Assembly (NCBI GenBank): GCA_018894105.1
Contig: CM032133.1
Location: forward strand, 9,438,501 to 9,502,500
Source of the DNA: Jacaranda mimosifolia
Taxonomy: Eukaryota; Streptophyta; Magnoliopsida; Lamiales; Bignoniaceae
Direction of reading: 5' to 3'
DNA length: 64,000 bases
The position numbers and the translations under genes are program-made. Within the stretch, counting starts at the first letter, position 1. Each line of letters opens with the position of its first letter. The notes under the pieces were generated by a model. That model was not told the origin of the DNA. It saw nothing but the letters and a program-made list of their open reading frames with translations, and did no database searches. This document shows, in pieces, positions 21,121 to 32,488 of the stretch.

Positions 21121-21860
21121 TGGGGGGGGGGGGGGAAACACTTTTTGTAATGAAAGTATATTGTTACAAAAATAATTTATTGGCAACAAATTAATTTGAT
21201 GTATTCGTAATGAATTATTTTATTTATTTGTAACGAATTATTTACCAATTCGTAACAAATAATTAGTCAATCTTAATTAAGAAATTAATTATTTGTAACC
21301 AATTCATTTCTTATTTGTAACAAAATATTTTAATCTTATAAATCATAGCTAACTAAACATTTAGTTGTATATACTAATTGTAACAAAACTCTTAATATCT
21401 TTTGTAACGAAATTGGTAGTTATGTCTTCTATTAGTAACGAGAAGCTTATTAAAATCAAAATATTATTTAACTAATTGTAACCAAATTTTGTGTTACACA
21501 AATAATTTGTATGAAACTAAAATAAATAAATAATATTATTATAATATGCATTGGTAACGAAAAATAAAAGGAAACAAAACTGCCAACGTTTTAGTAACTA
21601 GGTATTTCGTTACGCTATAAAAATTTATTGTAACTAAAATTGTTTTGTCACTAATACAAAACTTTTTGTGATGATAAATTTCATTGCCATAAGGTCATCA
21701 TTTGTAACGAACCATAAATTTTGTTACAAAAGCTTTTTCCAATGGGCTTTAACACATGAAACTTCAGTAATGAAAAATTCATTACCAATAGTTTGGGTAA
21801 CTAATTTCAGCATTATGGTAACAAAATTAGTCGTTACTAAAAAAGTAATTTGTTGTACTG
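21121..21860. repeat. CACTA subterminal motif array and right terminus
   Basis: After a run of 14 G (21,122-21,135), more than fifteen copies of TTGTAACGAA-like words occur in both orientations (TTGTAACGAA, TTCGTAACAA, TTAGTAACGA, CGTTACAAA). They run to TAGTCGTTAC and the degenerate terminus TTTGTTGTACTG, which differs at two positions from the inverse CACTA end. Dense short subterminal repeats are the known binding sites of CACTA-encoded DNA-binding proteins. Confidence 0.65.
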
Positions 21861-21872
21861 ACACATGAAGTC

Positions 21873-22455
21873 AAGGATCTAAACATGCCATGAATTCAGA
21901 TTTGGTATGAGGATTACGTTGATTTTCACAAAATCAAATAAACTTGGAAGAAGATTTTAACTCCTTGAAAATTGTCTCCCAATGGCATAGTAGAATCCGA
22001 GCAACTTTTTCCCAACCAAATGATTTTTCCTCCGGCTGAAAAGTTTACTAAAACTCACCAACACCTTGATAGATCTATAGGAGAAAATTTAGCTGGAGCA
22101 GAAAACGAGAAGGCTCTCTAGAAATGTCTCCAAGCGGCTGCTGAACAGAGGATCTCCAAAAGCTAGCAATCTAATTATCTTGCTTCTAATGATAAGATCC
22201 ACACACCAATGCATAATCCTTTTCTTCTCAATGTTAGCTGGAGAACAAAGAGAAAAAATACATGGACGAATGCTAGATTTGGAGACAGGAGATGAAGAAA
22301 AGTGAAGCTTCAACACATGAGGCAACATTTGGGAAATTGAGAGAATCTAATCTTAGATCTAGGTTGCTTGCATCAAAATCACATGTGGCTGCCTCCCTCA
22401 TACTCTATATCTATACATAGAGGGAGGATGGTGTAATGCCAAGGTGGCATCATCA
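21873..22455 (-). repeat. Copia LTR fragment (LTR-a)
   Basis: This matches part of the 5' LTR of Copia-1 at 26,285-26,885 in the same orientation: AAGGATCTAA, the GATCCACACACCAAT block, CTATATCTATACATAGAG, and the GGTGTAATGCC palindrome. It ends abruptly at 22,455, where integrase sequence of Copia-1 begins. Confidence 0.75.
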
Positions 22456-22970
22456 TGGAACATACCATGTCCAACAAGGTACGATTTCTTCTCTGGGCTA
22501 CTCCATTGTGTTGGGGTATATCGGGCGGAGTCCATTGAGAGAGAATCCCATTATCCTTTAGCTAATCAAAGAATTTGGTACTTAAATATTCTCTCCCCTT
22601 ATCCGATCGAAGAGCTTTAATACTAAGTCCATTTTGCTTTTCTATTTCATTCCTATACTTTTTGAACTTTTCAAAGGCTTTGGACTTGTACTTTATAAGA
22701 TACACATGTCTAAATCAACTATAATCATTGGTGAAGGTGATGAAGTAAGAATAGCATCCTCTCACACTAACGCTTGGTGGGCCATAAACATTCTTATGGA
22801 TCAAATCTAAAGGATTTTTGGTTTGCTCTCTTTGTCCCACAAAATGAGTATTGGTCATTTTTCCCTTCAAACAAGATTCACAAGTAGGAAAGTTCTCAGT
22901 GGTACTAACATTTATTACTTTGAGAGCTTCTAATTTGTTTATCCTACTTTTAAAGATATGTCCAAGTCTT
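22456..22970 (-). pseudogene. Copia-1 integrase core
   Basis: Minus-strand text includes LDLIHKNVYGPPSVSVRGCY, YFITFTNDYS, EIEKQNGLSIKALRSDKGRE, QWTPPDIPQHNGVAQRRNRT. In the catalytic triad the first Asp is changed (HKNVYG; Copia-2 has HMDVCG), the second is kept (RSDKG), and the Glu is changed (GVAQRRN; Copia-2 has GVAERRN). Several stops are present. The enzyme would insert element cDNA; this copy is inactive. Confidence 0.8.
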
Positions 22971-22975
22971 GCATA

Positions 22976-23425
22976 CTACAAGATGGTATCTTTTTGGTTA
23001 TCTAATTTTCTTTTACTATATTGAATGTGCATTAATGGAGGTTGAGAATCAAGTATGTATAATCCGTTATTTAATGTACCTTGTGCAATTAAAGAACCAT
23101 TCTTTAATGTTTTCAACTTCCCATTCGATATAAAAAAATTATAAGATTGGGTACATAATAACAAGGATTTAATACAATGCAAGCACTACCTAAGTCTAAC
23201 ATGATAATGCCTTGGACCATAGCAGCAACTCTTGCTCTATTTCCTAGGTAGAGAATTTAATACAATGCAAGCATTCCCTAAGTCTAACATGATAATGCCT
23301 TGGACCATGGTGGCAACTCTTGCTCCATTTCCTAGGTAGAGGATCATGTCCCCTTCATTAAGACCCTTTTTTTCTTTCCATCCCCTCTTACAAATTACAA
23401 AGGTGAAAACCACACGCAATATCAA
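22976..23425 (-). pseudogene. Copia-1 protease/pre-integrase remnant with an 88-bp tandem duplication
   Basis: Text matches Copia-2 at 45.6-46.05 kb: LNEGDMILYLGNGARVATMV, GIIMLDLGNACIVL, and FFISNGKLKTLKNGSLIAQG. A stretch of about 88 bp (23,168-23,255) is directly repeated at 23,256-23,343 with few differences, breaking the frame. Confidence 0.75.
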
Positions 23426-23429
23426 ATAC

Positions 23430-24298
23430 TCATGAGGAAGAATTAGTCGTCAAGTGCACTTCAATAAAATACATACCCTTTTCAAGGGTTGCAAGATAAG
23501 CTTTGCAATTCCTTTTCCAATGGCCCTTTTCATAGTAATGGAAACAAGTAGCGTCGGTCTTAGCCTCTTTCTTTTTATTGACTCCCTTCGAACTCTTCAA
23601 GGATTGCTTCCCTTTAGAGAAAGAATTCTTCTTCCTTTTACCTCCCTTTTTAGGATCCTTAGGGCCCCTAGACTTAGAGAATGAAGCAAGCATAAGTGGC
23701 TTTTCCTTTTTCATTGTCACCTCAGCGGTCACCAACATGTTCACCAATTCATTAATTGTTACCACTTGCTTGGGCATATTAAAGTTCATAACGAATTGTC
23801 AAACGAGGAGAAATGACTTTAGGATCAAATCCACGTAGAGGTCATTGTCCATGATCACATCTTGTTGTCCAAGCTTCTCAATGAGTCCAATCATCTTGAG
23901 TCCGTGTTCATGGACATTTGAACCATCAACCATCCTTGACTTAAAGAGCTTTCTTGGCAAAGCGAACCTTTCTTGTCTTATTTGAAAACCATACCACTCT
24001 TATAGGTATGCATAGATCTCACTAGCATGTTTCATATGCTCATGAGTCTTTTGGAGCTCATTGCTCATGGAAACCATCACGAGGCATCTCACTTGTAGAT
24101 CATCATCTACAAACTTAGTGAACAATTCGCAGGCCTCATTGGTGGCGTCATCACCTAAGGTGTCCAACAGACTTTGATCAAGGACATAGGTCCTCTTTTC
24201 AGAGTCTAAAACTATCCTGAGATTTCCCAACCAATCGCAGAAGTTAGGCATGTGAGTTTATTAGTTTCCAAAATAATAGGGAGTAAATTCTTAACCAT
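23430..24298 (-). pseudogene. Copia-1 gag
   Basis: It starts at ATG 24,298 in the same context as Copia-2 (46,886) and Copia-4 (35,464): MVKN, then ILETNKL. Gag text follows: DWLGNLRIVLDSEKRTYVLD, ACELFTKFVDDDLQVRCLV, FNMPKQVVTINELVNMLVTA. A basic Lys/Ser-rich stretch leads to a zinc knuckle reading CFHYYEKGHWKRNC, whose second Cys is Tyr. Stops and slips lie near 24,000 and 23,800. Gag would form the particle shell. Confidence 0.85.
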
Positions 24299-26210
24299 TT
24301 TGTTTTTGAATATTTCAAAAATCTACAAGAAGTAAAAAAGAACAATATTAGGATATGATTGAATATTTATATTAAAAACATGTTCATGGTCTTTAAAGCA
24401 TGTTTTTCCTCTACTATTTTATCAAATCCTTTACCCCCGAGAAGAAATCGGGAAATCTCATTTCCTAGTGAGAATCAAGATCTCAAGGACTTGTAAGCAA
24501 ACCCCCATGACTGAGTGCCATCCACAAACAATCGAAGGGTAAGCAACATTTGCTAATTGTATCTTATGCACTCTTGATGTATTTTGCCTCATTTTTTATG
24601 TAGACCCACATGACCGTACACCATCTACATTTCTAGGTGTTAAGTCGGACCTACCAATCAAACTTTGATTTGAGACCACTCCACGACATCCATCGTGATC
24701 GAGTGCCAATGCATGAGAAGCCTCAAATCAAAGGTGCATCTTGTCCTAAGTATATGTTGACAACTTTCCATCTAAATGTGACCCCTGTGACTGAGTGCCA
24801 TCACACAAAGATGGTAGCATTGTCATGATATATACTATTGGTAGAAGGCATGGATTAATTAAAATTTCTTTTAATATTTATGCTTTCCATATCCTATTGA
24901 GGGCTTTTCTTGCTTGCAAAATCTCATCAATTTTATCTTCTTAAGTTTTCTATATCTCAACCATGCATCTCATACATCAATAGGATATGGAAAGCATAAA
25001 TAAGTAAATACGTATAGCATGCTCCTAGGGTGGGATAACTATGAGCCGTAACCAAGTGATGCACTTAGATCCATAAGTGCATCACTTAGTTGATTTTAAG
25101 TGGGTTAATTAAATCTAGCTATTACATGTGTGTTGCCCCATACATTCATGGGTCTTCATGCCTCCAATGGTCTTCTTTGCTCCTTGTAACATTTACATGA
25201 GAAAGAAATCCTCACTCATAGTGATTCTACTCTTAAAACATTTACATGATAGAAATTAAGAGACATGCAAGCCCTAATTTAATACAACCCTTTTTAACAA
25301 CTTGAAACAAAAAAAATAAATATTAAAGACTCATGATTATCCCTATTCATTAATCATCCATTCAAAGATTAAATGAATAATAAATAAATCTATAATTGAC
25401 ATTTAATTCCAACAATTAAATGCTTATCTCAAATAATTAATTGGTCAAGCAAGAGGAAACATAACAATTATGCAACATTATTGAAGATTAACTTTAACAA
25501 GTTTTTAAAAGCAATCAAAAGTGTCAAACATAAACTTGAGAACTGGCACAATACTTGTGCATATATTATGTGTAAAATAAAACACTTTTAGTCACTTAAG
25601 AAGCCAAAACAACAAGCAAAACTTTCCAAGTCTCAAAAGTGCCGCTACCAACCCTGCATAGATGCACGGTTGGGTGGCAAGCGCGCATTGGCTAGCGCCC
25701 GGCAGTAGCTGGCAGCAACCTTGTTTTGGAGTTATTTTGTGCATCAAAAATTCTAGAACTCTTTCTAAAAATTAAATCACACGTTATGGACTAATTTCCA
25801 GATCTAAAACACATTTTAAAACTAGAAATGTAAGTGCTCAATCAAACTTCAAAAATCAAGTTTAAGTAAGAATAGCATTCTTCAAAAATCTCCAACAAAA
25901 CTATAATCACATTGGATCCAAAAATGACCAAAACTCTTTTGATCAAACATCAACATTCTATATCACCATATAACATCAATAAATGCTAAATCAACATTCA
26001 ACATTTATAACTATGAATCGAAATATACTAAAACCTGAATTAACACTTAAATCACATAAAAACATGCTTTCAATTCATCAAGAAATAGAGCCACGAGCCA
26101 CAAGCACCAACCATACACTCCAATCCATCACTTGGATCAAGTATTTGGTGATATTGATCAATTCATCACATGAATCAATCAATCAATAATCCAAAACATA
26201 GCATGAAAAT
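24299..26210 (-). other. Copia-1 untranslated leader
   Basis: The region between primer-binding site and gag has no ORF. It carries four spaced copies of a GAGTGCCAT-type word at ~24,509, 24,612, 24,697 and 24,789 (minus strand TGGCACTCAGTC), matching four in the leaders of Copia-2 and Copia-4. Confidence 0.65.
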
Positions 26211-26223
26211 GGTTTCGATACCA
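26211..26223 (-). promoter_or_regulatory. Copia-1 primer-binding site
   Basis: The minus strand reads TGGTATCGAAACC two bases after the LTR end. It is a mutated form of TGGTATCAGAGCC, complementary to the 3' end of initiator tRNA-Met. Confidence 0.8.
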
Positions 26224-26225
26224 CT

Positions 26226-28431
26226 TGAAAGCAAAAGTAGCACTAGGATCCATAAATAAAAACTTCATAAGCTTGAAATAACTAAGCCACTCGAGCTACC
26301 AAGGATCTAATCATGTTATAGATCTGGATTAGATGAAGAATTACCTCTTGTACCTCAAAAACAAGGAGAAGATCAACTATCTCTCATAAATCCAAAAATT
26401 ATTTGGAACTGGTACAGCGAAAAGACGGCAACGTTTGCCCTGGCTATACTAGTCCAAAAATCATGAAGTCAAATCTGGAACACCTACACACACAGGGGAA
26501 GCTAATATGAAAAATTGGAGCCTAAAAGCCCTTTGGATTGCTCCAGGAAAATTCTCCAACTGGAGGCTGCTGCAGGTAGATCTCCAAAACCAAGCAAGTC
26601 AAGTGCCTTGCCTCTATTGATATGATCCACACACCAATTTTTTTTCCAATTTCCCCTCACTAGAAGCTGGAGTTACAGAAGAGAAAATAAGGTAGAGGAG
26701 GCTAATGTTTAGGTTGGGAAGCAAAAGAAATGCAAAGCTTCAAACACATGATGCATTGCATGGAGAGAGAAAATTTTGGTAGAAATGCAAGAATCTAATT
26801 CCCACACTGTGAATTTCGAATTTTGCATGAACTTTATATCTATATATAGAGAGTGGAAGGTGCGATAGTTGCATCACACCTTCCTCAAGGTGATCACCCA
26901 AGTGGCATGCCAGGTTGGCAAAATTCAAATTCAAGTCTTACTTGAATTTTATGTGAATTTCAATTTCATTTGGAATCTAATTCCAAATTAATTAAGATGC
27001 TAATTTAAACGAATACTTCATTTAAATTTTTCCTCCAAAAATTATTCTTCCCATTAATTAAATTAAACCCTTTAATTTAATTAATTAACTTTTGATTTAA
27101 CTCTTAAATCAAACAAGCTTAACTCTCATGCTTAAATTAGTGAACTTAACTCTTTAAGTAAACTTGTCTAATTGATGGTCAATATGGTACCAAATAATTA
27201 ACTCCTTAATTATTGGTCTAATTTTACTCTTAAATTATTTGATTAATTTAACACTTAAATTGATCAAACTAAAATTGATCGGTAGATTGGAACCTTGAAA
27301 ATAGGTCGCCAAAGGGTGATTTTTCTAACACTTAGAAAATTGCTCTACCAATTTTGGAAGCTATTTGGCCTTTGTGTGTGACCCAATAGATCTACCATTC
27401 ATTGGACATTGACTCACAACTCTTTGTGACTTTTGAATATCTTTAAAACTCATTTTAAACTAATCAACTCAATTCAATTAATCTTATTAATTGAAAAGTA
27501 CCCAATCTCCATGGTTGATGTCCAACTTCAAACCCATGGAGCCCAACTAATTAGCCAAAGTGAATATTCTGGGGAACCATCATAGCTCTACGCGTACTAT
27601 GCAAATATGGTCCTTCCATCTCCTATCTCCCAAAAGAGGCCTAGGGTAAGATACTTGTCGGCTCCTTAATAGCCTCGATACTATGTTTCTATCCTCAATG
27701 TTCGATTCCCTTGGGTGACTCATCTTTGGAAAACTCTTTTACCAAATTATCACACCACCTTGTGCAAGGATTTCTTAGAATCGATCACTATAGAATACAT
27801 AGGAAACACATTCGTCCTTCACAAAAGCGTAGAGTCGGATTCCATCTTGGATCTCACAAACCTCTATGCCAAGTAGCTCATACCCAACCTCAACCCGAAA
27901 GACCTGCTAAGTGGTCAAGGAAGAGTCAAAGCATGAGGACCGGACACAAGGTTACTATGGATCCTCAGGTCAAATAACTAATGCACTAATGTAAGCGAGA
28001 GAATTAACCATTACCGACTTACCACTACAACTATCTTGTGGATTCTCCAGAAGGTCTTCAGTATCTTGTTCTCTAACAAGCACCACTAACATGCACCCAT
28101 ATTTTATATAGTTGCTCATGGAATGGAGCAATATCCAACTCTTGGATTTATGCATCGTTAGTGCAAGTCTATTCGGATCTTAGATGCCCCATCTCTTAAG
28201 ATCCTATGACTTGGAAGATTTAAGATCACAACCGTGTAAGATTTATTCCATGGTCACCGAATCAAATCCCGTAGTCATGTGTGATCTAAGGGCTTCATCC
28301 AAATGCAAGTGAAGTAATATAAAGTAAAAGATGAAGGTGTCCATATGAAGAATATCATTCAATCAATATTATTTTACAAGGAAATAGCTTTTACAAGGCC
28401 AATCTAATTGGCTTGCCGGATACTATTCCAA
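26226..28431 (-). repeat. Copia-1 5' LTR (LTR-b)
   Basis: About 2.2 kb, colinear with LTR-e (47,858-50,057) on the same strand and LTR-c (29,356-31,720) on the other. The TATA region is at 26,832-26,851 (minus CTATATATAGATATAAAG), next to a shortened form of the conserved palindrome at 26,859-26,880. Short plus-strand ORFs inside it are not coding. Confidence 0.85.
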
Positions 28432-29341
28432 GATGGTTATCTACACAATTCTCCATGAAGGATTTGGGAGAAGTATCGTACGTATTAGGAATACATATCC
28501 ATAGAGGCAAATCTAAGAGCATACTAGGGCTATCCCAAACCCTGGACATTGATAAAATACTAAAGATGTTTAGTATGGAAGAATCCAAGAAGGGATTCAT
28601 TCCCATGGGACATGGCAATCGTCTTTCCAAGTCTATAGCCCCTAAGACTAAGAACAAAAGACAAAGAATGTGCCACATACCTTATGCCTCCACTATAGGC
28701 AGCATAATGTATGTAGTTCAAAGTATAAGACCAAATGTGGCACACTCGCTAAGCATTACAAGTAAGTTCCAATCTAATCCCGGTGAAAGTCACTGGCTAG
28801 CATAAAAGCAATTCTTAAGTACTTGAGAAGGACTAAGGACTTGTTGTTGGTATGCGGAAATAGAGAATTGAAACTAGAGAGGTTTTCGAATTTAAGTTTC
28901 CAATCCAATGTAGATAACCTAAACTCTATTTCTGGATTATAATTTTGCCTCAATGGTAGTGCGGTGAGTTGGAAGACTTCCAAACAAGACACCACGGCCA
29001 ATTCCACTATAGAGGCATAATATATTGCGGCTTTGAAAGCTGCAAAGGAAGGTCTTTAATTGAAAAACTTCATTCAATAGTTGAATATAGTGCCTAGCAA
29101 TGCTGAGCCAGTAGTTGTCTTTTGGGACAACAATGGGGCAGTGGCACAAGATCAAAAATCTAAGCACATTTTGAGGTGATGTCATTTGATCTAGGAGATC
29201 ATTGATAGAGGCAACATCCGAGTGGAGAGAGTTACCTCGAAAGATAATATAACAAATCCACTAACTAAACCCCTAATGCAAAAGGTCTTTGAAGAACATC
29301 TTGAGAAGATGGATCTCAAGGCCATATGGCATTGGCTTTAG
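28432..29341 (+). pseudogene. Copia-3 RT C-terminus and RNase H
   Basis: RT text: WLSTQFSMKDLGEVSYVLGI, LGLSQTLDIDKILKMFSME, GSIMYVVQSIRPNVAHSLSI, SKFQSNPGESHWLA to ~28,800. The frame then continues with stops through RNase H: CLNGSAVSWKTSKQDT, STIEA*YIA with a stop inside the acidic motif, VVFWDNNGAVAQDQKSKHIL, VTSKDNITNPLTKPL. The final TAG is at 29,339-29,341, 15 bases before the LTR. The catalytic RT motifs further upstream are missing. Not functional. Confidence 0.85.
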
Positions 29342-29355
29342 GGTAAGCGAGAGAC

Positions 29356-31720
29356 TGTTGAATAGTGCCCGACAAGCCAATAGGTTGGCCTCGTAAAGCT
29401 ATTTTCTTGTAAAATAATCTTGATTGAATGATATTCATTATATAATCATCTTCATCTTATGCTCTTTATTTCTTAACTTGCATTTGGATGAAGTCCTTTG
29501 ATCAGTCATGACTACAGGACTTCCTTTGGTGACCATGGGACAAGTCTTACACAGTTGTGATCTTAAATCTTGCAAGTTATAGGATCTTACGAGATTGGGC
29601 ATCAAAGATTCAGATAGACTTGCACTAACGATCCATAAATCTAAGATTTAGATATTGCTCCATCCTATGAGCAGCCGTATGAGATATGGGTGTATGTTAG
29701 TAGGTGCTTTTAGAGAACAAGGCACTGAAGACCCTCTAAAAAATCAACTAGATAGCAGTAGTGGCAAGTCGGTAGTGGCGAGTTCTCCAGCTTACACTAG
29801 GGCATATCATTAGTCCTCTGACCTGAGGATCTATGATAACTTTGAGTTTGGTCCTCATGCTTTAACTCTTCCTTGACCACTTAATGGGTCTTTTGGGTTG
29901 AGGTTGGGTATGAGCTACCTAGCATGGAGGTTTATGAGATCTAAGATGGAATCTGACTCCTCACTTTTGTGAAGGGTGAGTGCGTATTCTATATATTCTA
30001 GAATGATCGATTCCAAAAAATTCTGCACAAGGTAATGTGACAATAGATGAGGTCACATAAAAAAAATTGAACATTAGGAATAGAGACATAGTATCGAGAC
30101 TATTATGGAGCTGACAAATATCTTGTCCTAGGCCTCTTTTAAGAGATAAGAGATAGAAAGTCCGTATTTACAAGGTACGCGTAGAGCTATAATAGTTCTT
30201 CGAAAGCATTCATTTCAGCTAATTAGTTGGGCTCCATGGGCTTAAGGTTGGACATCGACCATGGAGATTAGGTACTCTTCAATTAATGAGGCTAATTGAA
30301 TTGAGTCGATTAGTTAAAAAGTTATTTTAAACTAAAATAAATATATGATATTCAAAAGTCACATGGAGTTGTGAGCCTATGTCCAATGAATGGTAGAACC
30401 TATTGGGTCACACACAAAAGCCAATTAACCTCCTAGTTATTGGAGCAGTTTTCTAAGAGTTAGAGAATCACTCCAAGGTGATCGATAGAGAATTACTCTA
30501 AGGTGACCCATTTTTAAGGTGCCAATTTGAAGGTCAAATTTTACCTTGATTAATTTAAGTGTTAAATTAATCAACTAATTTAAGGAGTTAAATTAGACCA
30601 ATAATTAAGGAGTAAATTATTTGATGCCAAGTGACAATCAATTGGTCAAGTTAATTTAAGGAGTTAAATTAACATAATTGAGCTTAAAAGTTAAGCTTGT
30701 TTGACTTAAGGGTTAAGTCAAAGGTTAATTAATTAAATTAAAGTGTTTAATTTAATTAATGAGAAGAATACATTTTGGAGGAAAAATTCAAATGAAAGGT
30801 TCTTTTGAATTAGCATCTTAATTAACTTGAAATTAGATTTCAAATGTAATTAAAATGCACCTCATTTGAATTCATGTTTGCAAACTTGGCACCCCACTTG
30901 GCCGCCCCCACTCATGGAAGGTGTGATACCACCTTGGCATCACACCATCCAGCATTTATATATAGACATAGAGACAGAGGATCGGCTATATGCATAAAAG
31001 GTGTGAAGGATTAGATTCTTCCACAATTCCCTCTAAAACTCCATTTCCAAACATTGCTTCATATGTTGAGGTTTTGTTCTCTCTTCTTCTCCTACCTCAA
31101 AAATCAGCCTTCACCATTGATATTCTGCTCATTTTCTCCAACTAAAAGTGAGTGTAACTTGGAGGATCAATAGGTATGTGGATCATATCAATAGAGGCAA
31201 AGCATTTGATTTACAAAGCTTTGGAGATCCATTGGTACAGAGCAGTCAATTGCCAAAATTTTTCCAAGCGATCTAGATTTACTTTACTCTTAATTTTTTA
31301 TAGCAACTTCCTCAAGGGGTTGAACAGTTTTAGAATTTTTTTTGTGATTTTTAGAGCACTCTAACCAAGGAAAAAGTTGTTGTTTCTCCACTGTGCCAAA
31401 GTCTGCTAGAATCTGGATTGCTGAAGTGTTCACCATTGCAACCATGGAAATTTGCTTTTCGAGGTAATTCTCCAACATATATGTGATTTTTTAGAACTCT
31501 AACCTAGGGAAAAAATGATGTTTCTCCGCTGTGCTAGAGTCTGCCAGAATCTAGATTGGTGAAGTGTTCACCATTGCAACCTTAGAAATTTGCTTTTTGA
31601 GGTAATTCTCCATCTAAATCTAAATTCCTAGCATGATTAGATCCTTGGTAGGTTGTAAGCACTAGTTATTTTGAGCTTTTGAAGTTTGATAATTGGATCC
31701 TAGTGGCTTACTAACTTTCA
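29356..31720 (+). repeat. Copia-3 3' LTR (LTR-c)
   Basis: It begins TGTTGAATAGTGCCCGAC, the most complete LTR start in the window, and ends CTAACTTTCA. The palindrome is at 30,920-30,946, followed by the TATA region TTTATATATAG at ~30,956. The GATCATATCAATAGAGGC block is at ~31,182. Near its end, ~135 bp (31,340-31,475) are directly duplicated (31,478-31,610), which explains its extra length. Confidence 0.85.
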
Positions 31721-32474
31721 AAAAGTTCATTTGGTGTGGCATTAGAATTTATTTGAATTACATTTCATTACATGAAATGAAGATTCCAAATGAAATTCAA
31801 ATGTGCACAAAATGCGCATGCCACTTGCATGCAAGTTGGCGCCACCTTGAGGAAAGTGTGATGCTACCTTGGCATCACAACATCCTCCCTCTATGTATAG
31901 ATATAGAAGGGGGTGGCCAACATACATGAAAGTAAGCATTTAGATCTAATTGTTAGATTCCTCATTTTCTTCACCTCACCCTTTTTAGATTTTTGGCCTT
32001 CATCATCCTCATTTCTCTTTTGATTTTCCAGTTGATCTAGGAGAAATTGGATTGTCCATTGGTGTGTGGATCTTATCATTAGAGGCAATACATTTGGATT
32101 GCTAAGCTTTTGGAGATCCTCTGTTTGGACAGTAACTTTGGAGTGTCCATTGGAGGTCTTGCTGAAATGTTTTTGAGCTAAAATTTTTAATAGAGATACA
32201 TCAAAGCGTTGGTGTTCTTTTAGTTCAAGTTTTACTCAATTCTAAGGTGATTTGTCTAGGCAAATGTTTCTCATACTCTATTGCGCCAGGAGGTAACTAT
32301 GTTGGAGAGATCTAGCTTGTCTTCTTCATTTCAGTTGTAATTTGCCTTAGAGGTAATTTTCTAACCTTAATCCAGTTTAATAGCATGAATACAGTCCTTG
32401 TGGAGGTGTAAATCAAGTTAAATTTCAATTTTTAAGTGTTATGAATTAGATCCTTGGCTTACACCGTCTTTTAA
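31721..32474 (+). repeat. Copia-4 5' LTR, 3' portion (LTR-d)
   Basis: Palindrome at 31,857-31,880 (GTGTGATGC ... GGCATCACAA) followed by CTCTATGTATAGATATAG at ~31,889. The GATCTTATCATTAGAGGC block is at ~32,066. The upstream U3 part is missing: the LTR is cut against the end of LTR-c. Confidence 0.8.
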
Positions 32475-32475
32475 G

Positions 32476-32488
32476 TGGTATCGGAGCC
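32476..32488 (+). promoter_or_regulatory. Copia-4 primer-binding site, first copy
   Basis: TGGTATCGGAGCC directly after the LTR end; one mismatch to TGGTATCAGAGCC (initiator tRNA-Met). Confidence 0.85.

Larger units (their letters stand above)
14720..21860 (+). mobile_element. Decayed CACTA (En/Spm) DNA transposon
   Basis: Two transposon genes lie in the same orientation: a TNP2-type transposase remnant (14,720-16,820) and a PF03004-like gene (17,244-20,099). They are followed by a ~730-bp motif array (21,121-21,850) and a degenerate terminus, TTTGTTGTACTG, ending at 21,860. A Copia LTR fragment starts within ~15 bases of 21,860, which supports that boundary. The 5' side is uncertain: the transposase lacks its N-terminal half, and the nearest CACTA terminus is at 12,171. 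Confidence 0.75.
22456..28431 (-). mobile_element. Copia-1: 5' part of a Ty1/Copia element
   Basis: On the minus strand, from right to left: 5' LTR (28,431-26,226), primer-binding site (26,223-26,211), long leader, gag (24,298 down), protease and pre-integrase remnant, and integrase cut off at 22,456. RT, RNase H and the 3' LTR are absent. The LTR's first bases (expected TGTTGGAATAG) are clipped at 28,431, where a plus-strand RT fragment begins. Confidence 0.85.
28432..31720 (+). mobile_element. Copia-3: 3' part of a Ty1/Copia element
   Basis: This runs from the middle of RT through RNase H to a complete 3' LTR (29,356-31,720), on the plus strand. It abuts Copia-1 head-on at 28,431/28,432. 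Together the two neighbours hold one set of 5' parts and one set of 3' parts in opposite orientations. Confidence 0.85.
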
